From assembly GCA_029194535.1 (NCBI GenBank), contig JARFXR010000001.1:1992721-2056720 (forward strand): a stretch of DNA of 64,000 nt, in the 5' to 3' direction. This document shows positions 42,548 through 51,050 of the stretch, one piece after another. A model generated the notes under the pieces. The model had not been told where the DNA came from and searched no databases. It saw only the letters and a list, made by a program, of their open reading frames with translations. How positions within the stretch are numbered: position 1 is the stretch's first letter; each line of letters starts with the position of its first letter. Position numbers and translations under genes: made by a program. This DNA comes from Nitrospira sp. (lineage in GTDB: Bacteria > Nitrospirota > Nitrospiria > Nitrospirales > Nitrospiraceae).

Positions 42548-45106
42548 TCATCCGGCGAGGATCACCTTCTCATCCACAGGAGCGGGTAAGGGCCTTACGG
42601 TTTCACGCGCCGTGCAGATGACCTTGACGGGCCGCTGTTCCATGATTGGACGGAGGCCGTTCATCGTCGCGATGATCGCCGAGCCGTTGCTGAGCAAGGT
42701 GGCTCCGATCGGTCCGAGTAGGCCGATGACGGCCAGGCCGAGGGCGATTGTGTTGGGAATGGAGATAATTTTCCAGTTTTGCTGGATCAACGACACGGTT
42801 TCTCGTCCGATGTCGATCGCGAGCGGAACCTTCCAAAGACCACCATGCAAGAGGACCACCGGAGCCGTTTCCCTGGCCGCCTCCGTCCCGCCTTCGACCG
42901 CGATGCCCACATCGGCATATGCCAGCATCGGGGAATCGTTGATCCCATCCCCGACCACGGCCACCTTGTAACCCTGTGATTGGAGGCGCTCGACCGTTTT
43001 GGACTTTTCGCCCGGGAACACCTCCGCCTCGTATTCCGTGATGCCGATCTCTTCGGCAACCTGCCGCGCGACATCTTTGTGATCACCCGTCAGCATGACG
43101 ATGTGCTTGATGCCGCGTTCGCGCAGCGCCTGGACGACCTCTTGCGCTTCCGGTCGCAAGGGATCAGAGATCGCGAGGAGACCGATGATCGATCCGTCCC
43201 GCGCGACACAGAGCGGCGAGACCGCACGTCGCTGCAGATCCGCGATGCGCTCTCCCGCGTCCGATGAGAAGGTCACGCCGCGTTGCGTCATGAACCGAGG
43301 ACTGCCGACAAGGATGACTGCGCCGTTGACAAGGGCCTCGACTCCGAGGCCCAAGGTATACTCCGAAGCCGTGCGCTCAGGAATCGTCAGACGTCTCGTC
43401 TCAGCCGCCCGAACAACGGCGTCGGCCACGGGATGTGTCAGGCGCAGCTCTGCCGAGGCGGCCAAAGCCAAGACCTCGTCGGAGGTCCAGGATTCAAACG
43501 GCACCACCTCGATGACATCCGGATGCCCTGTGGTGAGCGTGCCGGTCTTGTCGAAGACGACCGCATCGACTTCTGCCAGAGTTTCGAGGTGCCGCCCTCC
43601 TTTGATCAGAATACCGTTCCGGATCGCCTTCGTCATGGCGGACAGCACCGTTGTCGGTGCGGCGATTCGAATCCCGGTTCCGTAATCGACGATCAGCACC
43701 GCGGCCGCACCGGGGATCCCGCCGCCGCCGGCTGCGGCGAACGCGCCGCCCAGGAAGCTGTAGGGCACAAGATCATTCGCCCACTTGACGGCGTAATTCT
43801 GTATTTTGGTTTCGCGAGCCGGCGCAGCCTCGACGAGACGTAGAATCTGGCCCGCCTCGGTTTCGTTTCCGATGCGCTCGGCGCAAATATACAGCTTTCC
43901 TTCTCGAACGACCGTCGCGGCGTACACGAGGCTACCCTCTTCCTTCTCAACCGGGACCGATTCACCGGTAAGAGCGGCCTGGTCCACCAGGGCTTTGCCG
44001 CTGAGCACCGTGCCATCCACGGCAATGCGCTCACCCGGATAGACAACCACTGTCTCGCCGAGCCGAACCTCCGTCACGTTGACACGTATTTTTTGACCGT
44101 CCCGCACCACCCAGGCTTCGATGTTCTGATAGCCCAGGATCTCCTCGATCGCCTTCTTGGAACGCATCATCGTCAGGTCTCGTATCCAGTCGGCGACGTT
44201 GATCAGCCAGACCATGAAAAGAGCCATGGGGAAGTTGGCTTGCACGACGAGTAAGGAGGTGGCCGAAGCATCGAGCACATCCACGTTCAGCTTGCCGTCT
44301 TCCGACAGCGAGCGATGAGCCCGTTTCAGCATCGGCAATGCGCTAGCCACGAGTAAGACCGGGAGCAACGGAGCCGCCAGGGGTTCCAGCAACAGTGCGA
44401 GGCCGATCCCGGCGCTGGAATACCACAGTTCATTACCGGAGGTTTCCCCTTCAGCAGCCGCTCGACCCGATCTCGTTCCGGTGGACTGATACGCGGAGAC
44501 TTGCTCTACGCCCAACCCCCGTAGCCACGCACAGAGACGCTCGGACGTCCAGAGCGAGGGATCGTACGAGACGGTGACGCTCGCGGACCATTCGCTCACG
44601 CTCACTTCGGTGACCCCGGGTTGATCATGGAGGATCCGCTCCATCCCTTGAGACAGGTCGGAGGAAGTCTTGAGCGCGGGGACCCGCAAGCGCACTCGGT
44701 CTTGAAGACTGTGCACGATACTCGTATCGGCCAGTGTTCCGATGCCACCGACAGAACCGGGGCCGGTCTCGTGAGGGGAAGAATCACATTGAGGGGCCTG
44801 CTTGTCGTCCTGCGGCCGAGCAGTGAGGGAGTTGACTGTCAGACCGCCGAACGTCTGCGGCGCGACGCCCAACGCCGAAGCCATGGATCGCCAGACACCC
44901 GCAGACAAGGTAGTGGGCGAATCAAACTGAACGACGAGACTGCCGATACTCGGACTGAGTGATACTTCTCGCACGGAGGGGATGGACTGGAGGCTCTGTT
45001 CGATGTGTTGCGCGTATTGGCGATTCCTCTTGAGTCGATCCACGCGGAGCCGCACACGCCCTGGTGACGTATGGATCACAGCCACCGTCGTCTGTTCGAC
45101 CGCCAT
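42548..45106 (-). CDS. P1B-type heavy-metal ATPase with two degenerate HMA domains (FezB-like candidate)
   Basis: 852-residue P-type ATPase. Two N-terminal HMA-like domains (about 8-80 and 128-200) lack CxxC and begin with IHTSPGRVRLRV and VHSLQDRVRLRV. The catalytic core has TGES (380-383), phosphorylation loop FDKTGTLTTG (Asp519) and hinge GDGINDSPML. The transmembrane metal site, CPC or SPC in Cu/Zn pumps, reads DYGTGIRIAAP (474-484), with no cysteine. So it is a divergent P1B pump, most like the group that feeds iron into ferrosomes; the transported ion is not decided by sequence. Confidence 0.85.
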   Translation of the reverse strand: MAVEQTTVAVIHTSPGRVRLRVDRLKRNRQYAQHIEQSLQSIPSVREVSLSPSIGSLVVQFDSPTTLSAGVWRSMASALGVAPQTFGGLTVNSLTARPQDDKQAPQCDSSPHETGPGSVGGIGTLADTSIVHSLQDRVRLRVPALKTSSDLSQGMERILHDQPGVTEVSVSEWSASVTVSYDPSLWTSERLCAWLRGLGVEQVSAYQSTGTRSGRAAAEGETSGNELWYSSAGIGLALLLEPLAAPLLPVLLVASALPMLKRAHRSLSEDGKLNVDVLDASATSLLVVQANFPMALFMVWLINVADWIRDLTMMRSKKAIEEILGYQNIEAWVVRDGQKIRVNVTEVRLGETVVVYPGERIAVDGTVLSGKALVDQAALTGESVPVEKEEGSLVYAATVVREGKLYICAERIGNETEAGQILRLVEAAPARETKIQNYAVKWANDLVPYSFLGGAFAAAGGGGIPGAAAVLIVDYGTGIRIAAPTTVLSAMTKAIRNGILIKGGRHLETLAEVDAVVFDKTGTLTTGHPDVIEVVPFESWTSDEVLALAASAELRLTHPVADAVVRAAETRRLTIPERTASEYTLGLGVEALVNGAVILVGSPRFMTQRGVTFSSDAGERIADLQRRAVSPLCVARDGSIIGLLAISDPLRPEAQEVVQALRERGIKHIVMLTGDHKDVARQVAEEIGITEYEAEVFPGEKSKTVERLQSQGYKVAVVGDGINDSPMLAYADVGIAVEGGTEAARETAPVVLLHGGLWKVPLAIDIGRETVSLIQQNWKIISIPNTIALGLAVIGLLGPIGATLLSNGSAIIATMNGLRPIMEQRPVKVICTARETVRPLPAPVDEKVILAG

Positions 45107-45267
45107 GAATCAGTTCTCCTTCCCTCACTGCCCGGTCCGTCCTGTGCTGGGTACCAGTCTTCCTCGGCAACAGAGATTCCCCCCAAGCGGCGATGCCAGG
45201 CCGCATGTGGTTCCCTCTCAGCGTACATTCTCGACATCGCCGGCCACGATGACGCGATTTTTGACCG

Positions 45268-45489
45268 TCACGGTGCTGATTCGTCGTCCTCGACGTCAGG
45301 CTCTTTTGGTTGGGGCTCACCGTTCTGTTTGGCCAGATCGGCCTTGGCTTCAGCGACAAGATCTTTGAACTGCTCTCCTGCTTCGGAGGCCGCTTCGGAG
45401 ACCGAATCGAACAGATACATCCCTCCCTTGATCAGTTCCTTGGCCAAGGGACGCAATGCCGATCCTATGCCTGAAAGAAAATCCGTCAT
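45268..45489 (-). CDS. Small DUF5132-like amphipathic protein (73 residues)
   Basis: 73-residue protein without a signal peptide, with GAGGAGAAA ahead of its ATG. The core LAKELIKGGMYLFDSVSE followed by FKDLVAEAKADLA is an amphipathic helix pair, and the tail is acidic. It is a paralogue of the 89-residue protein at 45704 (LAREVIKGGL followed by LVQEARAEL) and of the pseudogene at 40878. It lacks the N-terminal membrane segment of its longer paralogue. The family (DUF5132-like by my reading) has no known activity. Confidence 0.68.
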   Translation of the reverse strand: MTDFLSGIGSALRPLAKELIKGGMYLFDSVSEAASEAGEQFKDLVAEAKADLAKQNGEPQPKEPDVEDDESAP

Positions 45490-45626
45490 CGGTGTTTCTC
45501 CTCTGCATGCGCTTCATGCCGATGACCGGACACGGGGTCTCCCCCCTGCACCGGTTCCACAGCGCCGGCATGCCTTCAGGGCCGTTGGCTTTCCCCAGAA
45601 CACCCCTTATCTTTTCACACCCTCAG

Positions 45627-45690
45627 GTGTAGGTGCTTGCCGCCAGCGGTCAAACTATGGTTTTCGACCATGCGGTTGGCGGTCCTACAC
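45627..45690. other. 64-nt nested palindrome between the two DUF5132-like genes
   Basis: The arms GTGTAGG (45627-45633) and CCTACAC (45684-45690) enclose CCGCCA/TGGCGG and then ATGGT/ACCAT, each perfectly complementary. It can form one stem with small internal loops, or serve as a dyad for a DNA-binding protein. No T-run follows on either strand, so it is not a standard terminator. Confidence 0.6.
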
Positions 45691-45703
45691 TCCTGCCGGC
45701 TCT

Positions 45704-45973
45704 CTATTTATGTGCCCCGGTTTTCGCCGGCACCGACGCCGCAGTCGAGGTTGATTTTAGTTCCGCCCTCGCCTCTTGTACCAGATCGCTGAGGACGTTC
45801 CCGCTTTCGGAGAATAACGACGCGGCGGAATCCTGAATCACCAATCCGCCCTTGATCACCTCGCGCGCGAGGCTACGGAGAAGCGAGGCGGGGCCTTCAA
45901 CTAATTTCGGAACAGCCTGGGCGATGACTGCACCAGCGACGACTCCGACCACTCCGGTGATGATCGCTTCCAT
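45704..45973 (-). CDS. DUF5132-like membrane protein (89 residues)
   Basis: 89-residue protein starting at the ATG at 45973 with AAGGAGG seven bases upstream. One N-terminal membrane helix (IITGVVGVVAGAVIAQAV) is followed by the amphipathic stretch SLAREVIKGGLVIQDSAASLF and ending DLVQEARAELKS. A Lys/Ser/Thr-rich tail completes it. It shares its helix with two other small genes here. DUF5132 genes, as I recall, are often next to P1B-type ATPases; I cannot confirm this from the window. Confidence 0.72.
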   Translation of the reverse strand: MEAIITGVVGVVAGAVIAQAVPKLVEGPASLLRSLAREVIKGGLVIQDSAASLFSESGNVLSDLVQEARAELKSTSTAASVPAKTGAHK

Positions 45974-46131
45974 GAGATACCTCCTTGCCAGCTCTATCGG
46001 ATTGGATTCAATCAATGCTGACGAATGAGACGGTAGAATAGTAGCCTACTGAAGACTTCGGATGCAATCCTACGCGGATTCATTCGGGAACCATGCACTG
46101 ATCCACAGACTCGATACTCGCCAAATTCAGT

Positions 46132-46160
46132 TTCTTCGCCAACTCTGAATCGGATACAAT
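46132..46160 (+). promoter_or_regulatory. Candidate promoter for parA-like gene
   Basis: A -10-like TACAAT (46155-46160; five of six consensus bases) lies 22 bp before the parA-like start. The region 17 bp further upstream (TTCTTC) is a poor -35. The intergenic region 45974-46181 must also hold the promoter for the divergent DUF5132-like gene. Confidence 0.25.
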
Positions 46161-46181
46161 GCCGCACCGAGAGGGCGCAGC

Positions 46182-46970
46182 ATGAGACGAGTCATTGCCG
46201 TAATCAATCAAAAGGGCGGGAGCGGCAAAACCACGACAGCCGTGAATCTGGCCGCGGCCCTAGGAAAGCAGGATCGCCGAGTGCTCGTTCTGGACCTCGA
46301 TCCGCAAGCCTCCGCTTCCAACTGGCTCGGCATCAAGGACGGGGGGCGAGGATTGCTCGATGTCTTGACCGACGGACTTGCCATCGAGAGGCTGGTTCAA
46401 CCAACGACTGCAGAGGGGGTTGACGTGATCCCCTCCTCGCCGGCATTGGTCGGAGCCGAAAAAGCCCTAGCCGCAGAAATCGGAGCGGAAACGGCATTGC
46501 GGCGGAGTCTTGCAACGCTGGAAGGGCCGTGGCACTACATCCTGATCGATTGTCCTCCCACGCTGGGCATTCTGGCGACCAATGCATTAGTGGCAGCCGA
46601 GGAAGTACTGGTGCCCGTGGAGTGCCATGTCATGGGGCTTGGTGGACTTGCTCGGCTGATGCAAGCCGTCGACATAATCAAGGTAAGGCTGAACTCCACC
46701 ATCCGATTTGCAGGCATCGTCGCCTGCCGAGTCGATGCGCGCACCCGTCATGCGCAGGACGTGGTCGAGCAACTGCGCATCCGTTTCGGCCCCCTCGTGT
46801 ATGAAACGACGATCCGGGAGAATGTTCGTCTTGCGGAATGTCCCTCATTCGGCCAACCCATTACCGCCTATGACCCCTTCTGTTCCGGCTCGGCCGACTA
46901 TCAGAAGTTGGCCAGCGATGTCAGGAGCCAGGAGAATCGATTCATTGCATCAACAACCAGTCTTGCATGA
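46182..46970 (+). CDS. ParA/MinD-family partitioning ATPase
   Basis: 262-residue ParA-type ATPase. The deviant Walker A is KGGSGKTTTAVNLA (residues 11-24), Walker A' is LVLDLDPQASASNWLG, and the switch ILIDCPPTLGILATNALVAA is typical. ParA ATPases form gradients on the nucleoid that move plasmids, chromosomes or protein organelles. No ParB gene or parS is visible; the next gene encodes a small basic protein with a C-terminal membrane helix that may be its partner. It is divergent from the DUF5132-like gene of the ATPase cluster. Confidence 0.9.
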   Translation: MRRVIAVINQKGGSGKTTTAVNLAAALGKQDRRVLVLDLDPQASASNWLGIKDGGRGLLDVLTDGLAIERLVQPTTAEGVDVIPSSPALVGAEKALAAEIGAETALRRSLATLEGPWHYILIDCPPTLGILATNALVAAEEVLVPVECHVMGLGGLARLMQAVDIIKVRLNSTIRFAGIVACRVDARTRHAQDVVEQLRIRFGPLVYETTIRENVRLAECPSFGQPITAYDPFCSGSADYQKLASDVRSQENRFIASTTSLA

Positions 46971-47005
46971 ACGGTCGTGTACCGTCACGAAAGTAAAGGG
47001 AGCAC

Positions 47006-47326
47006 ATGGCCAAACGCAGAACAATCCGAGACAATCCGCTCGACGCAATCGCGCCGGCTTCTACCGCGGGCCAAGGCGACGAGCCTTCTGCGGAGACGAA
47101 GTTCCGGTCCGCCGGCCGAGTCTCCGCCACCAAGACCCCTCAAGCAGCGAGGCCCGCTTCAATCGCGGCCAATCCTGAGAACACCGCGGCTCCCTCTGCC
47201 CATTCCATCCGAACAACATCTGCGGCTCAAGGCGATCTCCTCAGGCGAATAGAGTCCGTGGAGGAGAAGAACGAATTGATGAAATGGTTGGTCTACGGAG
47301 CCATCGGGCTCGCCTTATTGTTGTGA
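47006..47326 (+). CDS. Small basic protein with C-terminal membrane anchor, likely ParA partner
   Basis: 106-residue protein. It begins MAKRRTIRDNPLDAIAP, has a Pro/Ala/Ser-rich disordered middle, then a short helix (GDLLRRIESVEEKNELMK) and ends in a hydrophobic segment (WLVYGAIGLALLL). AAAGGGAG precedes its ATG, 35 bp after the ParA stop. A basic N-terminus that could touch a ParA ATPase and a tail anchor in a membrane is what a cargo adaptor would look like. No sequence family is recognised, so the role is inferred from position and build. Confidence 0.65.
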   Translation: MAKRRTIRDNPLDAIAPASTAGQGDEPSAETKFRSAGRVSATKTPQAARPASIAANPENTAAPSAHSIRTTSAAQGDLLRRIESVEEKNELMKWLVYGAIGLALLL

Positions 47327-47451
47327 GCACCCACTCAGCCTCTCCGCGACGGGCTGCAGCAATCCGGTAGGCCGGGCTTGCTCCCCGCATCAGCAATGAG
47401 CCGAACCCCTCATCACCTCCGCTAAACCGTCCCGGTTTATCTCCCTATGCC

Positions 47452-48510
47452 TCAGGCCGGTAAAAAGAAAAATCCGATGCCGAACATCAGGTAAATGGAC
47501 ACCAACATGACGCCCTCCATCCAATGGCACTCGCCGTCGGCTGTGAGGCGACTGACGACGGCGACGGTGAGGGCGATCGCGATAATTTCAAAGTACGTGA
47601 AATGGAGGTTCATGGGTTGTCCGACCACGTAGCCGAAGAACACGAGAGCCGGCGCGACGAACAACGCCACCTGCGTGCTTGCGCCGACCGCAATTCCAAA
47701 CGCCAAATCCATCTGGTCGTTCCTGGCAAATCGCACGGCATTCATCGCTTCTGCGGCATTGCCGATGAGGGCCAGGAAAATCACGCCTGCAAAGATCGGA
47801 GTGAATCCAATTGCGGCGGAGGCTGGTTCGATCGCCCCGACCAGTATTTCACTCATGATGGCAATCAGCACCGTGACTCCCGCGAGAACGGCGATGGTCT
47901 TGCCCTTGCCCCAACGGCCTTCCTCCTCTTCGACTTGTGTTGTGGTCGGTCCGAACGCACCCGGCTCGGTTTCGATGAGCTGCCGATGGGTTTTGAGCGT
48001 GAACACCAAACTCGCGATGTAGGCGAGAAAGAGGACGAGCGAGATTTCCGTGCTCACTTCACGCTCCTTCCCGGTGGCAAAATGAAAGAGTGCCGGGATG
48101 AGCAGGCCGATTGCTGCCACGAACAGCAGTCCTCCGTTCACGCCTGCAACCGTCTTATTGAACTTTTGGCGGACACGCCCCCACCCTCCGACGATCATCG
48201 ACAGGCCAAGTGAGAACAACAAATTTCCGAGAATTGATCCGGTGATGGACGCCTTCACGACATCACTCAGTCCCTCCTTCAGGGCGAAGCCGGAGATAAT
48301 GAGTTCCGGCGCGTTCCCGAGGGAGGCGCTCATCAATCCGCCGATGGTGGCTCCGACATAAATCGACAGCTGCTCCGTCGCCTGCCCCATCAATCCGGCC
48401 AGCGGGACGATGGCGAGCGCGGAGGCACAAAAGACGGCAATGGGGTTGGCCTCGTACCAGTCCAACGCCAGCGCGACCGGGATGAACACCAGCAACAGAT
48501 TCAGACCCAT
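47452..48510 (-). CDS. CAX-type Ca2+/H+ (cation/proton) antiporter
   Basis: 352-residue CaCA-superfamily exchanger of the CAX family. The two alpha-repeats are clear: GGLMSASLGNAPELIISGFALKEG and FLALIGNAAEAMNAVRFARND, with the GNAPE and GNAAE acidic motifs. About eleven membrane segments. It exports Ca2+ or other divalent cations against protons. The TolC-like gene lies 22 bp upstream on the same strand. Why an antiporter and an outer-membrane factor share a transcript is unclear. Confidence 0.93.
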   Translation of the reverse strand: MGLNLLLVFIPVALALDWYEANPIAVFCASALAIVPLAGLMGQATEQLSIYVGATIGGLMSASLGNAPELIISGFALKEGLSDVVKASITGSILGNLLFSLGLSMIVGGWGRVRQKFNKTVAGVNGGLLFVAAIGLLIPALFHFATGKEREVSTEISLVLFLAYIASLVFTLKTHRQLIETEPGAFGPTTTQVEEEEGRWGKGKTIAVLAGVTVLIAIMSEILVGAIEPASAAIGFTPIFAGVIFLALIGNAAEAMNAVRFARNDQMDLAFGIAVGASTQVALFVAPALVFFGYVVGQPMNLHFTYFEIIAIALTVAVVSRLTADGECHWMEGVMLVSIYLMFGIGFFFLPA

Positions 48511-48532
48511 TGTCCGTCCTGTTCCGTGGGCA

Positions 48533-49948
48533 TCAGAGCATGAGATTGCGCCCGGTCGATCGTTCGAGCCGCAACAAATTTTCGTAGTAACCGAAGAGCG
48601 CTTCTAAATGACTGATCTCCGTGTCACCGTAAGAGCGACGCGCGTTTTCCAAATCCAGGATGCCGATGTCGTTCTTGGCATAGCCTTCCTGCGCTGATTG
48701 GAATACCGTGGTGGCCCGATCGATGGCCCCGCTTGTCGCATCGACAAGTCTCTTTGCGTGTAGGATGTTGCGATAGGCGACACCGACTTCGTTTTGGATC
48801 TGAACCAGAGCCTTTTCCACCTCGGCTTCGGCCGCTCGTGTAGCCACTTCGGCTTCCACGATACCGCCTTGATTCCGGTTGAAAACCGGAAGGGGCACAC
48901 TCAGGCCGAACGCCCATTGCTGCTGGTTGTCTGGACCGTGAGGGCCTTGAACCGCATATCCGAGTTGTGCCGTCACGTTGGGATACGGGATCACTCTGGC
49001 CAGTTGCAACTCAGTCTTTCGTTTGTCACGAACGAGCCGTAGCGCCCGAATGTCGGGCCGATTTTCGGATGCGTACTGCATCAGCTCGGCAAGATTCAAC
49101 TCCAAAGCGCGGTAGATGAGGGGGGTTTCCAAATCGAGCTCGACATCCGGGGACAGTCGCAACATGACTCGGAGGTCGCCCGACGCATCCTCAACCCGTT
49201 GCAGATCGCGCAGCACCTCGGCTTCAGTATTCACAGTCAACAATCCCAGCCTGGTCCGCTCCAGTTCCGACGTGAATTGCTTTTTCTTATCCGGTTGAAG
49301 CAGTTTGACGAGGATGTTCAAGGCACGTTGGTCGATAGTCAGATGCCCGCGTTGCCGTTGCAGGCGAAAATAATTATCCTTGAGCGTGAAACCCAATTGC
49401 CGAACGGCGTCTTCAAACCGGGCCTCGACGGATAGCGCCTCCAATTCGGCCGCACGTATTCTGTAGCCTCTTTTGCCGGCAACCTCGAAAAGCTGACTGA
49501 CGCTCGGGCCGACGGCGCCGCATGTGCTCATGTGACAACCCTGAGTATAGGAACTCAGTGTGTTGACAGCCAGCGTGGGGTTGGGAAAAAGGCGTGCGGT
49601 GATTTGTCGTCCTTTCGCGGCATCGATTCCGTAATGGGCAATGATAAGATCGAGGTTCTGCTTGAGAAACAGGGCCATCGCCTCGTCAAGCGAGAGTTGC
49701 ATGAAATTCGTTGAGGGAGGAAACGGTCCCCGCTTCGGTGTCAGCTCCGGGTACTGGTCCTGCTTGAAAAGACCTTTGAGTATCTGCTCGATCCAGCTAT
49801 CGGCCGTTTCCGTGAAATTCGCGGCCCGCACCGGAGCATCCACAACCAACACCGACGAGGCGATAGCCACCAGGAACACCGAGAGCACTGTCGTCTGAAG
49901 GATGCAACATCGGATCTTTGCAAATCCGGGTCTGCGCTGATCGTTCAT
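48533..49948 (-). CDS. TolC-family outer-membrane factor (CzcC-like)
   Basis: 471-residue outer-membrane efflux protein. A signal peptide (hydrophobic TTVLSVFLVAIASSVLVVDA) precedes two OEP repeats rich in coiled coil; the second has NRPDIRALRLVRDKRKTELQLARV and VFNRNQGGIVEAEVATRAAEAEV. This fits the CzcC/CusC group that completes metal efflux pumps. The inner-membrane and adaptor partners are not in the window. GGAGG is seven bases upstream of the start. It precedes the CAX gene. Confidence 0.88.
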   Translation of the reverse strand: MNDQRRPGFAKIRCCILQTTVLSVFLVAIASSVLVVDAPVRAANFTETADSWIEQILKGLFKQDQYPELTPKRGPFPPSTNFMQLSLDEAMALFLKQNLDLIIAHYGIDAAKGRQITARLFPNPTLAVNTLSSYTQGCHMSTCGAVGPSVSQLFEVAGKRGYRIRAAELEALSVEARFEDAVRQLGFTLKDNYFRLQRQRGHLTIDQRALNILVKLLQPDKKKQFTSELERTRLGLLTVNTEAEVLRDLQRVEDASGDLRVMLRLSPDVELDLETPLIYRALELNLAELMQYASENRPDIRALRLVRDKRKTELQLARVIPYPNVTAQLGYAVQGPHGPDNQQQWAFGLSVPLPVFNRNQGGIVEAEVATRAAEAEVEKALVQIQNEVGVAYRNILHAKRLVDATSGAIDRATTVFQSAQEGYAKNDIGILDLENARRSYGDTEISHLEALFGYYENLLRLERSTGRNLML

Positions 49949-50098
49949 GCGTTACCTCCTCCACCGCCGGCATGAATGGAAATGGCGCTAACGATAGCAC
50001 AGCCAGCACGGGTGGTGAAGAGATCTTGTCGCCTGAAGGACGACCGTGATATACGCCTGCGAGCGAATCAGTGCGCAAAACTTCTTCGAGGTGTGTGC

Positions 50099-51025
50099 GT
50101 GAGGTTGCACGGCACTCTGTACGAGATCACGGATATCACGTCGTTCGTGCGGCAGTACGTCACCAACAGATCTCAACCGAGCGCGGACAGTATGAGTGCT
50201 GTTTCAAACGCACGGGTCAATCTCAACCTCCCGCTCAACCGTTCGAACCAAGCCGGTCGATTCCCCCCATCTGTCGCAGAGTCAATCACTGATGGCTCCG
50301 GCCGATTTGAGTTGGATGTCTCGATGTCCTCTGGTGCTTCCATCTTTCTGTCCGCATCGGTCCAGGCGGAGGACTCTGAGCGCACGGGACACGAGCAGCA
50401 CCCCGGCTGTTGGTACCGCTCCTCCCCGTTTGCGCTCGGATCCATCGACCGCATACAGCAGGATATCTATATCGCTCGTATCGCCGTTCCACGCGAGGCC
50501 GGTTTTTCGCAAGCCCAATTGGCCGCCGCTCTGGCTGAAACGCAGAAAGAAGTCGCAGATCTTGAGTGGATCAAGGGCAGGATCAGATCTGACGGGATCA
50601 CGCTGAGCTGCGGCGGGAAAGGCGCCAAGGCGTCAGGCAGGCTCATGCTCAATCCTCACAGGTCCGACGATCTGTCCAAAAGCTTGGACCACTCGGTCGA
50701 AGATTTTCACCTGGAGCTGCCAGGCCCGGCTTGGTTGGTCGGTCTCGTGATCTCAAAGGATGCTGTTGAGGCTTCCCTCCGAACCGGCCTTGCTGATCTT
50801 GCCGGCGAGATCAGCAGGCAACTGAAGCTGAGCGCGATCAACCTGTTTTCCGCTCGGCTCCAGCCGTCGGATCCGGCAGCGCTCGACAGGGTTGTGTCGG
50901 AGGCCACACTCTCATTCAGTCGTCTTCACTACGAGGCCATTCCCGTCGCCGGACCATCGAAAGCGTCCCGCACGATAGTGGGTGAGGCATGCTTCGGATT
51001 TCCCGGATCGATTGGGACAGAGTAG
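50099..51025 (+). CDS. Protein with carboxypeptidase-regulatory-like domain, unknown function
   Basis: 308-residue protein from a GTG at 50099, chosen because GAGGTG lies about five to eight bases upstream. The N-terminal 100 residues fit an Ig/prealbumin-like carboxypeptidase regulatory fold: GTLYEIT, then NARVNLNLPL, then SITDGSGRFELDVSM. The rest is helical with no known domain. There is no signal peptide at this start. The frame extends upstream to 49976. It may function in the envelope if a signal exists; I do not name a role. Confidence 0.5.
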   Translation: MRLHGTLYEITDITSFVRQYVTNRSQPSADSMSAVSNARVNLNLPLNRSNQAGRFPPSVAESITDGSGRFELDVSMSSGASIFLSASVQAEDSERTGHEQHPGCWYRSSPFALGSIDRIQQDIYIARIAVPREAGFSQAQLAAALAETQKEVADLEWIKGRIRSDGITLSCGGKGAKASGRLMLNPHRSDDLSKSLDHSVEDFHLELPGPAWLVGLVISKDAVEASLRTGLADLAGEISRQLKLSAINLFSARLQPSDPAALDRVVSEATLSFSRLHYEAIPVAGPSKASRTIVGEACFGFPGSIGTE

Positions 51026-51050
51026 ACAGGATGCTCATGGCTTGCCCCTC

